A DNA stretch of 6,273 nucleotides, from positions 1 through 6,273 of the forward strand of contig JAIBDA010000081.1 of the NCBI GenBank assembly GCA_024679635.1, given 5' to 3'. This document shows positions 1 through 6,273 of this stretch, piece by piece. The stretch's first letter is position 1, and each line of letters opens with the position of its first letter. The notes under the pieces are model-generated. The model had not been told where the DNA came from, did no database searches, and saw only the letters and a list, made by a program, of their open reading frames with translations. Origin of the DNA: Amphritea sp. GTDB taxonomy: Bacteria > Pseudomonadota > Gammaproteobacteria > Pseudomonadales > Nitrincolaceae. Made by a program: the position numbers and the translations under genes.

Positions 1-1727
1 ACCTTGCCACCGGTTCCGATGACTTCACGAATCTTATCCTTGGGAACGGACATGGTGGTGATCCGCGGGGCGTTGGAACTGACCCCGTCACGGGCGGTAT
101 CAAGCGCCTTGGACATTTCACCCAGGATATGAACGCGGCCATCGCGTGCCTGATCCAGGGCTGTTTTCATGATCTCTTCGGTGATACCGGTGATCTTGAT
201 ATCCATCTGAAGAGACGTCACCCCCTTTTCGGTGCCGGCGACTTTGAAGTCCATGTCGCCGAGATGATCCTCGTCACCGAGAATATCCGACAACACGGCA
301 TAGCCGCTGTCTTCCTTGATCAGGCCCATGGCGATACCCGCAACTGGCGCCTTCAGAGGTACACCGGCATCCATCATAGACAGAGACGCACCACAAACAG
401 AAGCCATAGAGCTTGAACCGTTAGATTCAGTGATCTCAGACACTATACGGATAGTGTATGGAAACTCTTCCTGAGATGGCAGAACCGCAGCAACACCGCG
501 ACGCGCCAGACGACCATGACCTACTTCACGACGGCTAGTGAAACCAACACGTCCTGCTTCACCTACAGAGTACGGAGGGAAGTTGTAGTGCAACATAAAC
601 GGATCGCGGCGTTCGCCTTCAATCGCATCTATGATCTGCTGATCACGTGCTGTACCTAGCGTACAAGTGACTACTGACTGAGTTTCACCACGGGTGAATA
701 GAGAAGAACCGTGAGTTCCACTCAAAACATCAACTTCAACTTCGATACCACGAACAGTCTTGCTGTCGCGACCATCGATACGTGGGTGCCCGTCGATGAT
801 ACGGCCACGAACAATCTCTTTCTCCAGAGACTTAAAGATATCTGACACTTCACCAGCAGAAGGCTGACCTTCTTCACCACACAGCGCTGCAACAACTTTA
901 GCGCGGGCATCAGACAGTGAGCCCTGACGCTGCATCTTGTCAGCAGTCTGGTAAGCAGCGTTAATGTCTTCACCAACAGACGCACGAACTTGTTCGATCA
1001 GTGCTTCGTTCTTAGCTTCAGGCGTATATTCCCAACGTGGCTTACCCGCTTCAGCAACCAATTCGTTGATCGCATTGATAGCAACCTGCATCTGCTGATG
1101 GCCGTAAACCACAGCACCCAGCATCTCATCTTCAGACAGTTCCTGAGCTTGAGACTCAACCATCAGAACCGCGTCAGAAGTACCAGCAACAACCATGTCC
1201 AGCATGGAAGTTTGCAACTCTTCATAAGTTGGGTTCAGTGAGTAACCCGCTTCTTCAGTGTAACCAACCCGAGCGCCAGCGATAGGACCCTGAAATGGAA
1301 TACCGGAAACGGCTAGCGCAGCAGAAGTACCGATGAGTGCAGCGATATCAGGATCGTTAATCTTATCCGCAGATACAACAGTACAAATAACCTGTACTTC
1401 ATTCATGTAACCTTTCGGGAACAGTGGGCGGATTGGACGGTCGATCAGACGAGAAGTCAGCGTTTCTTTCTCGGATGGACGCGCTTCACGCTTGAAGAAA
1501 CCACCAGGAATACGGCCTACAGCGTAGTACTTTTCCTGATAGTGAACAGCCAGTGGGAAGAAGTCCTGACCTTCGCGAGCAGATTTAGCTCCAACGACTG
1601 TACACAGAACCTGTACTCCGCCCATAGTAACCAATACAGCACCGCTTGCCTGACGGGCAATGCGACCTGTTTCCAGGGTAACTTCATGCTTACCGTACTG
1701 GAACGTTTTAGTAATTGCTTGTGGCAC
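1..1727 (-). CDS. pnp: Polynucleotide phosphorylase (PNPase), 3' end outside window
   Basis: PNPase is the phosphorolytic 3'-5' exoribonuclease of mRNA decay and a degradosome partner; it works as a trimer in the cytoplasm. 575 complete codons are present; the family is about 700, so most of the KH domain and the S1 domain are missing. Domains by residue: first RNase PH core about 12-145 ([23 protein letters not shown]), helical linker about 150-235, second PH core about 323-460 ([24 protein letters not shown]), its extension to about 548, and the KH start with IGTGG at 570-574. By alignment with E. coli, the phosphate-binding serines are S439/S440 and the metal or catalytic residues D487, D493 and K495. 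All are present. The start is GTG at 1727, with AAGGA eight bases upstream; the protein begins [12 protein letters not shown]. Residues from about 473 onward look alphaproteobacterial while the rest looks gammaproteobacterial (see the junction feature). Family assignment is certain; integrity as a natural gene is not. Confidence 0.97.
   Translation of the reverse strand, partial: MPQAITKTFQYGKHEVTLETGRIARQASGAVLVTMGGVQVLCTVVGAKSAREGQDFFPLAVHYQEKYYAVGRIPGGFFKREARPSEKETLTSRLIDRPIRPLFPKGYMNEVQVICTVVSADKINDPDIAALIGTSAALAVSGIPFQGPIAGARVGYTEEAGYSLNPTYEELQTSMLDMVVAGTSDAVLMVESQAQELSEDEMLGAVVYGHQQMQVAINAINELVAEAGKPRWEYTPEAKNEALIEQVRASVGEDINAAYQTADKMQRQGSLSDARAKVVAALCGEEGQPSAGEVSDIFKSLEKEIVRGRIIDGHPRIDGRDSKTVRGIEVEVDVLSGTHGSSLFTRGETQSVVTCTLGTARDQQIIDAIEGERRDPFMLHYNFPPYSVGEAGRVGFTSRREVGHGRLARRGVAAVLPSQEEFPYTIRIVSEITESNGSSSMASVCGASLSMMDAGVPLKAPVAGIAMGLIKEDSGYAVLSDILGDEDHLGDMDFKVAGTEKGVTSLQMDIKITGITEEIMKTALDQARDGRVHILGEMSKALDTARDGVSSNAPRITTMSVPKDKIREVIGTGGK
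310..362 (-). other. Composition and phylogenetic junction inside pnp
   Basis: This is the zone in which pnp changes character. On the high-coordinate side codons favour T or A in third position; threonine is mostly ACT. On the low-coordinate side, among nine threonine codons I count seven ACC, one ACG, one ACA and no ACT. GC counted by hand is about 56% for bases 1-360 and about 50% for 361-780. Protein motifs change too: after GIAMGLIKE come [27 protein letters not shown] and IGTGGK, which are typical of alphaproteobacterial PNPases. Gammaproteobacteria usually have GKGG and DPDKI(R/K)DVIG here. The exact point cannot be fixed, because the protein is almost invariant across this zone (codons about 456 to 473). 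The frame and protein length stay correct. Confidence 0.7.
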
Positions 1728-1735
1728 GATTATAT

Positions 1736-1740
1736 TCCTT
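1736..1740 (-). promoter_or_regulatory. Ribosome binding site of pnp
   Basis: On the minus strand AAGGA lies eight bases before the GTG at 1727. It decides the start: no in-frame ATG lies close by, and translation from this GTG gives the usual short N-terminus ahead of KTFQYG. Confidence 0.75.
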
Positions 1741-1791
1741 ACCTTTATGCAAAATAAAAAATGTCTGTGCGACGTAACACCGGCCTCTTTT

Positions 1792-1845
1792 AGCCAGTAC
1801 TCTGCTGGACTCTTATCGACTCAAGAGTTCACCAGAGTACAGGCT
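1792..1845 (-). promoter_or_regulatory. Long imperfect hairpin in the pnp leader
   Basis: Read on the minus strand, the arms are AGCC / GTACTCTG / ACTCTT pairing with AAGAGT / CAGAGTAC / GGCT. That is 18 base pairs, broken by one T-T mismatch and a 4x4 internal loop (GTGA against CCAG), and closed by an eight-base loop. It ends 64 bases before the pnp start codon. In E. coli the pnp leader forms a comparable long stem that RNase III cleaves, after which PNPase removes the remaining duplex and represses its own translation. Position and shape suggest the same role here; that is inference. No uridine run follows, so it is not a terminator. Confidence 0.6.
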
Positions 1846-1873
1846 GGTTGGTGTATACGCTGTACAGACTCAT

Positions 1874-1900
1874 GATAAAAATCCGAATTTAGCGGATCTT
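1874..1900 (-). other. Small hairpin with T-run downstream of the rpsO terminator
   Basis: On the minus strand AAGATCCG, a seven-base loop CTAAATT, then CGGATTTT gives an eight-pair stem with one G-T pair, merging into a run of five T. It begins directly after the T-run of the main rpsO terminator. It could be a weak back-up terminator or the first structural element between rpsO and pnp. It is AT-rich and weaker than the main hairpin, so the function is uncertain. Confidence 0.35.
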
Positions 1901-1933
1901 AAAAAGCACCGGGGTCATCAAAGATGACCCCGG
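1901..1933 (-). terminator. Rho-independent terminator after rpsO
   Basis: On the minus strand CCGGGGTCATC, loop TTT, GATGACCCCGG forms a perfect 11-pair GC-rich stem (plus-strand bases 1909-1933). It is followed by TGC and five T (1901-1905). It starts nine bases after the rpsO stop codon. The same arrangement exists in E. coli, where the terminator between rpsO and pnp is leaky, so pnp is made both by read-through and from its own promoter. I could not recognise a convincing pnp promoter between this element and the leader hairpin. Confidence 0.92.
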
Positions 1934-1942
1934 AACATTATC

Positions 1943-2212
1943 TTAGCGACGCAGACCCAGACGCTTGATCAGATCAGCGTAACGAGTTACATCTTTCTTC
2001 TTCAGGTAGTCCAGCAGCTTACGACGCTGGTTTACCATGCGGATAAGACCGCGACGAGAATGGTGGTCATGGATGTGACCTTTAAAGTGAGACTGCAAAC
2101 CAACAATGTTGTTAGTCAGCAAAGCAACTTGTACTTCAGGAGAACCAGTGTCGCCTTCGCCACGAGCATACTCAGCTACGATCTCAGCTTTCTTTTCAAC
2201 AGATAATGCCAT
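1943..2212 (-). CDS. rpsO: 30S ribosomal protein S15
   Basis: S15 is a primary 16S rRNA-binding protein that nucleates the platform of the 30S subunit by binding the helix 20/21/22 junction, and it helps form an intersubunit bridge. The protein has 89 residues, the same as E. coli S15, and is all-helical. Family signatures are [16 protein letters not shown] (residues 21-36) and the basic rRNA-binding stretch [20 protein letters not shown] (48-67), ending in LIKRLGLRR. The ATG at 2212 is chosen because it gives the standard N-terminus MALSVEKK and has GGAG eight bases upstream. An upstream in-frame ATG at 2281 would add 23 residues not found in the family. The gene has its own leader and terminator, so it can be expressed apart from the genes before it. 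In E. coli S15 represses its own mRNA by trapping the ribosome on a leader pseudoknot. Confidence 0.98.
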   Translation of the reverse strand: MALSVEKKAEIVAEYARGEGDTGSPEVQVALLTNNIVGLQSHFKGHIHDHHSRRGLIRMVNQRRKLLDYLKKKDVTRYADLIKRLGLRR

Positions 2213-2220
2213 TTTTAAAA

Positions 2221-2224
2221 CTCC
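2221..2224 (-). promoter_or_regulatory. Ribosome binding site of rpsO
   Basis: GGAG on the minus strand, eight bases before the ATG at 2212. The local context TTTGGAGTTTTAAAA is, as I recall it, nearly identical to the E. coli rpsO initiation region, where these bases take part in the S15-stabilised pseudoknot. This placement decides the start at 2212 over the ATG at 2281. Confidence 0.8.
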
Positions 2225-2238
2225 AAAAATAATATGCA

Positions 2239-2254
2239 CACCACATTTGCGGTG
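2239..2254 (-). promoter_or_regulatory. Hairpin in the rpsO leader, possible S15 operator
   Basis: On the minus strand CACCGC, loop AAAT, GTGGTG forms a six-pair stem with one G-T pair, ending 14 bases before the GGAG of rpsO. A stem containing a G-U pair next to G-C pairs is the kind of element S15 binds in gammaproteobacterial rpsO leaders. I cannot show a matching pseudoknot partner by eye, so the operator role is inference. Confidence 0.4.
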
Positions 2255-2259
2255 GATTA

Positions 2260-2289
2260 ATAGTCGCGTTGTACCGAGCATATTGTCAG
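2260..2289 (-). promoter_or_regulatory. Possible sigma-70 promoter for rpsO
   Basis: On the minus strand a -35-like CTGACA (2284-2289, five of six matches) and a -10-like GACTAT (2260-2265, three of six, including the key A2 and T6) are separated by 18 bases. Transcription would start near 2253, at the base of the leader hairpin. E. coli has an rpsO promoter in the same gap between truB and rpsO. The -10 is poor, so this is only a candidate. Confidence 0.3.
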
Positions 2290-2337
2290 TTCAACGTCAG
2301 ATTGCCGGTGCCGCCTAAGCCACACCAGCAAATTCAA

Positions 2338-3294
2338 TTACAGATCCTGAGTACTCATCAACCGACGTGGCAATAGCTGCCCGGCAGTATCAATTTCACC
2401 AATACCCAAAAACTTGTCACTAGCTGTATCACGGATACGCACCAGAGGCTGGGCCTCAACATCATCCAGCATCACACGCTGCCCTTTACAAAGGGCATCG
2501 GTTTGGCTCTCCGACAACAATACCTCAGGGGTATCTTCGACCGGACTCCAAGAGGGCAATAATAACCCATCCAGATGCGTTTGTATCTGTTCTACCGAAG
2601 CGTCACTACCCATATCCGCGACCAGCTGCTCTAAATCAACCAGCGGCATCATATTCTCGGCCTTATAGGGGCCAGAATCGAGTCGGCGCAGCATCTTTAC
2701 ATGCGCACCACAGCCAAGTATTTCACCCATATCCTGGACGATAGAGCGGATATAAGTGCCTTTACTACAGCGGATATCCAGATCGACCTCATCACCGCGA
2801 AAGTCCAACACTTCGATGCTATGCACCGTAATCTGTCGACTCTTCACCTCGACTTCGATTCCCTGGCGAGCCAGCTTATAAAGCGGCTGACCATTATGCT
2901 TCAGGGCTGAATACATCGAAGGTACCTGAGTAATCAGACCGGTAAAATCCCGTTGCAACAACTCATCAACCTTCTCGCTGCTGAGATTATCCGGCAGCGG
3001 CCGCTCCTCAACAACAACACCATCGGCATCACTGGTGTCAGTTCGCTGACCCAATTTAGCGGTGGTGATATAACGCTTATCTGCATTCAGTAGAAACTGG
3101 GAAAACTTAGTCGCTTCACCAAAGCAAAGCGGCAACATCCCCGTCGCCAATGGATCCAGCGCACCGGTATGGCCTGCCTTAGCAGCACCATAGATACGTT
3201 TTACAATTTGTAGCGCCCGGTTTGATGAGATCCCACCCGGTTTATCGAGCAGAAAAATACCATTGACCGACCGGCCTTTTGCCCGTCTAGCCAA
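2338..3294 (-). CDS. truB: tRNA pseudouridine(55) synthase TruB
   Basis: TruB converts U55 in the T-loop of almost all tRNAs to pseudouridine and also acts as a tRNA folding chaperone in the cytoplasm. The 318 residues fit the family (E. coli 314). Motifs in order: NGIFLLDKPGGISSN (11-25), the catalytic loop GHTGALDPLATG (41-52) with nucleophile D47, KRY (73-75) with the stacking tyrosine Y75, QVPSMYSALKHNGQPLYKLA (123-142), and KGTYIRSI (178-185) with the conserved arginine R183. A C-terminal PUA-like domain follows from about residue 250. The start is TTG at 3294, because translation from it gives the standard N-terminus MARRAKGRSVNG. GGAG at 3303-3306, inside the end of rbfA, is its ribosome binding site, eight bases upstream. 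The gene begins three bases after the rbfA stop, which suggests translational coupling. It ends with TAA, 125 bases before rpsO. Confidence 0.97.
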   Translation of the reverse strand: MARRAKGRSVNGIFLLDKPGGISSNRALQIVKRIYGAAKAGHTGALDPLATGMLPLCFGEATKFSQFLLNADKRYITTAKLGQRTDTSDADGVVVEERPLPDNLSSEKVDELLQRDFTGLITQVPSMYSALKHNGQPLYKLARQGIEVEVKSRQITVHSIEVLDFRGDEVDLDIRCSKGTYIRSIVQDMGEILGCGAHVKMLRRLDSGPYKAENMMPLVDLEQLVADMGSDASVEQIQTHLDGLLLPSWSPVEDTPEVLLSESQTDALCKGQRVMLDDVEAQPLVRIRDTASDKFLGIGEIDTAGQLLPRRLMSTQDL

Positions 3295-3297
3295 AGG

Positions 3298-3696
3298 TTA
3301 CTCTCCGTCTTCAGAGTTGTTATTACGGCCGTCAGCATGAGACGCCTTAATAATCAGATCATTCAAACGTCGACCACGGTCAACACTCTCATCAAAATGG
3401 AAACGCAGTTGCGGCATCACCCGCAGTTTGATCTTGCTGGACAACTGTCCACGCAGGAAGCCTGATGCACTGTTCAGAATCTTTAGAGATTCTGTCACCG
3501 CAGTGGCTTCATCTTTACCACCCAGCGCCATAACGGTAATGTAGATATCAGCATAGCCAAGATCTTTAGCGATCTTTACATAGCTGATGGTCACCATCCC
3601 CAGACGTGGGTCTTTAATTTCTCGCTGAATCAGCTGAGCCAGGTCCTTTTGGACCTGGTCAGATATCCGCTGTGTACGACTAAATTCTCTTGCCAT
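3298..3696 (-). CDS. rbfA: 30S ribosome-binding factor A
   Basis: RbfA binds the immature 30S subunit near the 5' end of 16S rRNA and supports late maturation; in E. coli it is also needed for growth in the cold. The 132 residues match the family (E. coli 133). It is a single KH type II-like domain: N-terminal helix EFSRTQRISDQVQKDLAQLI (4-23), the strand signature DPRLGMVTI (29-37), and the A-x-G kink ASG (77-79), which replaces the KH GxxG loop. The strand MPQLRFHFD (94-102) follows. The acidic, asparagine-rich tail (about 122-132) is low complexity and probably disordered, as in other members. The ATG at 3696 lies 18 bases after the infB stop. The best Shine-Dalgarno match, AAGGTG, overlaps the infB stop and is rather far (about 13 bases), so ribosomes finishing infB may help start rbfA. 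Confidence 0.97.
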   Translation of the reverse strand: MAREFSRTQRISDQVQKDLAQLIQREIKDPRLGMVTISYVKIAKDLGYADIYITVMALGGKDEATAVTESLKILNSASGFLRGQLSSKIKLRVMPQLRFHFDESVDRGRRLNDLIIKASHADGRNNNSEDGE

Positions 3697-3714
3697 GGTA
3701 GCGTCAATACACCT

Positions 3715-6273
3715 TTACAAAGTACGCTGAACTTCAACAGTGTCGAAGACTTCGATCTGATCGCCGACTTTAACATCATTGTAGTTCTTAACGCCGATTC
3801 CGCACTCCATGCCCTGACGAACATCAGCTACGTTATCTTTAAAGCGACGCAGAGATTCCAGCTCACCTTCATAGATAACCACGTTTTCACGCAGTACCCG
3901 GATACGCTTGTTACGGAAGACAGAACCTTCGGTCACCATACAGCCTGCAACAGCGCCAATCTTAGGTGCCCGGAAGACATCACGTACTTCGGCAATACCC
4001 ACGATCTCTTCTTTGAACTCAGGAGACAACAGACCAGTCATGGCCAGCTTAACGTCATCGATGATGTCATAGATAACGCTGTAGTAGCGCAACTCGATCT
4101 CTTCCCGTTCAACGATTGCACGAGCCTGAGCATCTGCACGTACGTTAAAGCCGATCATGATCGCGCTGGAAGCCAGTGCAAGGTTAGCATCGGTTTCAGC
4201 AATACCACCGACACCGCCGGAAACGATATTTACCTTAACTTCATCGGTACTCAGATCTACCAGAGAAGTTGTCAGCGCTTCAAGTGAACCACGTACGTCC
4301 GCTTTCAGAATGATGTTCAGAGTCTTAACATCACCGGCCTTCATATTCTCAAACAGGTTCTCAAGCTTAGCCTGCTGCTGACGCTGCAGTTTAATCTCGC
4401 GGTACTTACCCTGACGGAACAAAGCAACTTCACGTGCCTTCTTCTCATTGGAAACAACCGTGAACTCTTCACCGGCTCCAGGCGTACCATCCAGGCCCAA
4501 AATCTCGACAGGAATCGAAGGGCCAGCCGATTTAACCGGCTTGCCTCTCTCATCCAACATCGCACGTACACGTCCATACTGCAGACCTGCCAGAACAATG
4601 TCGCCCTGATTCAGCGTACCGTTTTGTACCAGTAGAGTCGCAACAGGACCACGGCCTTTATCCAGACGGGATTCAACCACAACACCACGACCCGAGGCTT
4701 CAGGAATCGCTGTCAGCTCAAGTAGTTCAGATTGCAACAGAACAGCGTCCAGCAGCTTATCAATACCTTCACCGGTCTTGGCTGACACATTGACAAACTG
4801 AACTTCACCGCCCCATTCCTCAGGGATAACATCACGCTGAGCCAATTCGTTTTTAACACGCTCAGGGTCAGCATCTTCTTTATCGATTTTGTTGACTGCG
4901 ATAACCAGAGGAACACCCGCCGCTTTGGCGTGATCTACCGCTTCAATGGTTTGAGGCATAACACCATCATCTGCAGCAACAACCAGAATTACGATATCGG
5001 TCAGCTGTGCACCACGGGCACGCATGGCGGTAAATGCCGCGTGTCCCGGTGTATCCAGGAAGCTCACCATGCCATGACCCGTTTCTACGTGGTAGGCACC
5101 GATATGCTGGGTAATGCCACCGGACTCGCCTGCCGCAACGCGGGTTTCACGAATATAATCCAGTAAAGATGTTTTACCATGGTCAACATGACCCATTACG
5201 GTAACAACCGGAGCTCGCTCCACCTGAACACCAGCGATCTCTTCAGCTGCGCCAGACGTCTGGTTGAGCTGATCTTCAACGGTATTTCCTGCCATCGGAA
5301 CAGCCGTATGACCCATCTCTTCAACCACAAGAGTTGCAGTGTCCTGATCGATCACGGAGTTGATAGTCGCCATAGCGCCCATCTTAAACATCACCTTGAT
5401 CAGGTCAGCAGCCTTAACCGACATTTTCTTAGCCAGTTCTGCAACAGTAATCGACTCAGGAATACCTACCTCATGAATCACTGGAGCTGTAGGTTTCTCA
5501 AACGCCTGAACGTTAGAGCTGGTCATACCACGCTGAACGGGCTTACCTCGGCGGCCATCACCACGGCCACCCGGCTTACGGGACAAACGTTTGTTATCTT
5601 TACGACCGGCAGCAGGCTTATCCTGACTACGGAAGTTTTTCTTACGATCTTGCTTTGGCGCAGCCGGGGTTGCCGCAGGTGCCGCAGCCGGTGCTCCAGG
5701 AGCCTTAGGCGCAGCAGCTGATCTAGGTGCAGTAGCTGACCTAGGTGCACCAGCGGCCTTCTTGGGCGTAGACGAAGGCTTTCTTGGTGCAGCCCCGGGC
5801 TTTGAAGCTGGCGCCGGAGTCCGCTCAGACTTAGCCTTCGCTTCAGCCTTCAAACGTGAATCTTCACGCTGTTTTTCCTGCGCAGCCTGCAGATCAGTGT
5901 CGCGACGAGCCTGATCTTTCAATTCCGTTTGAAGACTAGAACCTTTCGCCTCTGGAGCGGTTGTCTCTTCAACATCTGAACGCTTCACATAGGTACGTTT
6001 CTTACGCACTTCTACATTGATAGTTTTCTTACCAGTCGCGCCCGATACTTTAAGTTGACTCGTCGTCTTGCGCTTTAACGTGATCTTCTTAGGCTCACCA
6101 TCGGATTTTTCACCGTGGCTACGCTTCAGGTGGTTAAGCAGTTTCTGACGCTCATCTTCCGTTACGGAAGCAACTTCATTTTTGCCTGCAATACCTGCTT
6201 GTTTCATCTGCGTAAGCAAACGATCAACGGGAACGCCAACTACTTCGGCAAGCTGTTTTACTGTGACTTCTGC
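3715..6273 (-). CDS. infB: Translation initiation factor IF2, start just outside window
   Basis: IF2 is the GTPase that brings formyl-Met-tRNA to the 30S subunit and promotes 50S joining. The frame is open to the window edge and gives 852 residues beginning [20 protein letters not shown]. This is the usual IF2 N-terminal subdomain, so probably only the initiator Met is missing. A second N-domain stretch ends in [12 protein letters not shown] (87-98). Then comes a charged and Ala/Pro-rich linker (about 100-230). The conserved core follows: [19 protein letters not shown] (275-293), P-loop GHVDHGKT (361-368), switch region [17 protein letters not shown] (407-411), NKID (461-464) and SAK (497-499). 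Domains II and III and the C-terminal tRNA-binding domain end in VEVQRTL. All GTPase motifs are intact. At about 850 residues it is slightly shorter than E. coli IF2 (890), the difference lying in the linker. It leads into rbfA after 18 bases. Confidence 0.98.
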   Translation of the reverse strand, partial: AEVTVKQLAEVVGVPVDRLLTQMKQAGIAGKNEVASVTEDERQKLLNHLKRSHGEKSDGEPKKITLKRKTTSQLKVSGATGKKTINVEVRKKRTYVKRSDVEETTAPEAKGSSLQTELKDQARRDTDLQAAQEKQREDSRLKAEAKAKSERTPAPASKPGAAPRKPSSTPKKAAGAPRSATAPRSAAAPKAPGAPAAAPAATPAAPKQDRKKNFRSQDKPAAGRKDNKRLSRKPGGRGDGRRGKPVQRGMTSSNVQAFEKPTAPVIHEVGIPESITVAELAKKMSVKAADLIKVMFKMGAMATINSVIDQDTATLVVEEMGHTAVPMAGNTVEDQLNQTSGAAEEIAGVQVERAPVVTVMGHVDHGKTSLLDYIRETRVAAGESGGITQHIGAYHVETGHGMVSFLDTPGHAAFTAMRARGAQLTDIVILVVAADDGVMPQTIEAVDHAKAAGVPLVIAVNKIDKEDADPERVKNELAQRDVIPEEWGGEVQFVNVSAKTGEGIDKLLDAVLLQSELLELTAIPEASGRGVVVESRLDKGRGPVATLLVQNGTLNQGDIVLAGLQYGRVRAMLDERGKPVKSAGPSIPVEILGLDGTPGAGEEFTVVSNEKKAREVALFRQGKYREIKLQRQQQAKLENLFENMKAGDVKTLNIILKADVRGSLEALTTSLVDLSTDEVKVNIVSGGVGGIAETDANLALASSAIMIGFNVRADAQARAIVEREEIELRYYSVIYDIIDDVKLAMTGLLSPEFKEEIVGIAEVRDVFRAPKIGAVAGCMVTEGSVFRNKRIRVLRENVVIYEGELESLRRFKDNVADVRQGMECGIGVKNYNDVKVGDQIEVFDTVEVQRTL
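5650..5823 (-). repeat. Ala/Pro-rich low-complexity linker of infB
   Basis: This segment codes for about 58 residues made mainly of Ala, Pro, Lys, Arg and Ser (for example [20 protein letters not shown]), which join the IF2 N-domain to the GTPase core. It includes a tandem 18-base repeat at 5716-5733 and 5734-5751, identical at 15 of 18 positions, coding for the related hexapeptides SATAPR and SAAAPK-type units. The IF2 linker varies widely in length between species; in E. coli it is mostly Glu/Arg/Ala-rich rather than Pro-rich. The repeat suggests growth by slippage. Confidence 0.7.

Noticed and set aside
129..416. Plus-strand open frame of 95 codons at the odd end of pnp
   Set aside because: It is antisense to a continuous, well-conserved pnp frame and has no family features.
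1729..1734. TATAAT on the minus strand just before pnp
   Set aside because: It would start transcription at or after the GTG, it sits between the ribosome binding site and the start codon, and no good -35 lies at the right distance.
1943..2281. Longer rpsO beginning at the ATG at 2281 (112 residues)
   Set aside because: The extra 23 residues are absent from S15 proteins, and the GGAG at 2221-2224 serves the ATG at 2212.
3649..4287. Plus-strand open frame of 212 codons
   Set aside because: It lies antisense to infB and the start of rbfA, both certain genes, and its protein shows no recognisable domain. It is a shadow frame.
5520..5530. Possible internal IF2 start at the ATG of MTSSNVQAF, giving a short IF2 form
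   Set aside because: E. coli has internal IF2 starts, but here the nearest purine-rich Shine-Dalgarno-like sequence is too far upstream to support one.
5179..5721. Plus-strand open frame of 180 codons
   Set aside because: It is antisense to the infB linker and G domain. Its Arg/Ser/Cys-rich end simply mirrors the Ala/Pro-rich coding sequence on the other strand.
3715..6219. infB starting at the TTG at 6219 (834 residues)
   Set aside because: The frame continues to the window edge with the conserved IF2 N-terminal sequence [15 protein letters not shown], so the true start lies just outside.

Overview
The window is a 6.27 kb piece of the conserved bacterial translation and RNA-processing cluster. 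Everything is coded on the minus strand. In transcription order it holds infB (initiation factor IF2), rbfA (30S maturation factor), truB (tRNA psi55 synthase), rpsO (ribosomal protein S15) and pnp (polynucleotide phosphorylase). This is the 3' half of the nusA-infB operon as known from Gammaproteobacteria. Protein details such as the IF2 N-domain, the S15 sequence and leader, and the PNPase N-terminal two thirds fit a marine gammaproteobacterium of the Oceanospirillales type. That placement is inferred by eye and no search was run.

Layout from high to low coordinates. infB (6273 to 3715) lacks only its start codon, probably one residue. rbfA follows after 18 bases, and truB starts on TTG three bases after the rbfA stop, so these three genes look like one tightly coupled transcript. 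A 125-base gap then holds a possible promoter and a small leader hairpin before rpsO. rpsO is followed by a strong intrinsic terminator, then a structured leader with a long imperfect hairpin, then pnp. pnp runs off the low-coordinate edge in its KH domain. The rpsO-terminator-leader-pnp arrangement matches Escherichia coli, where S15 and PNPase each repress their own mRNA and RNase III cuts the pnp leader.

The one real anomaly is in pnp. Up to about codon 456 the protein and codon use match the neighbouring genes. From about codon 473 onward (roughly bases 1 to 310) the protein reads like an alphaproteobacterial PNPase, the GC is higher, and codons end mostly in C or G. The reading frame is intact across the change. 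This is either a chimeric assembly joined inside a conserved stretch or a true in-frame recombinant gene. A chimera is more likely, because the change sits at the window edge. No other new system is visible. The plus strand shows only shadow frames.
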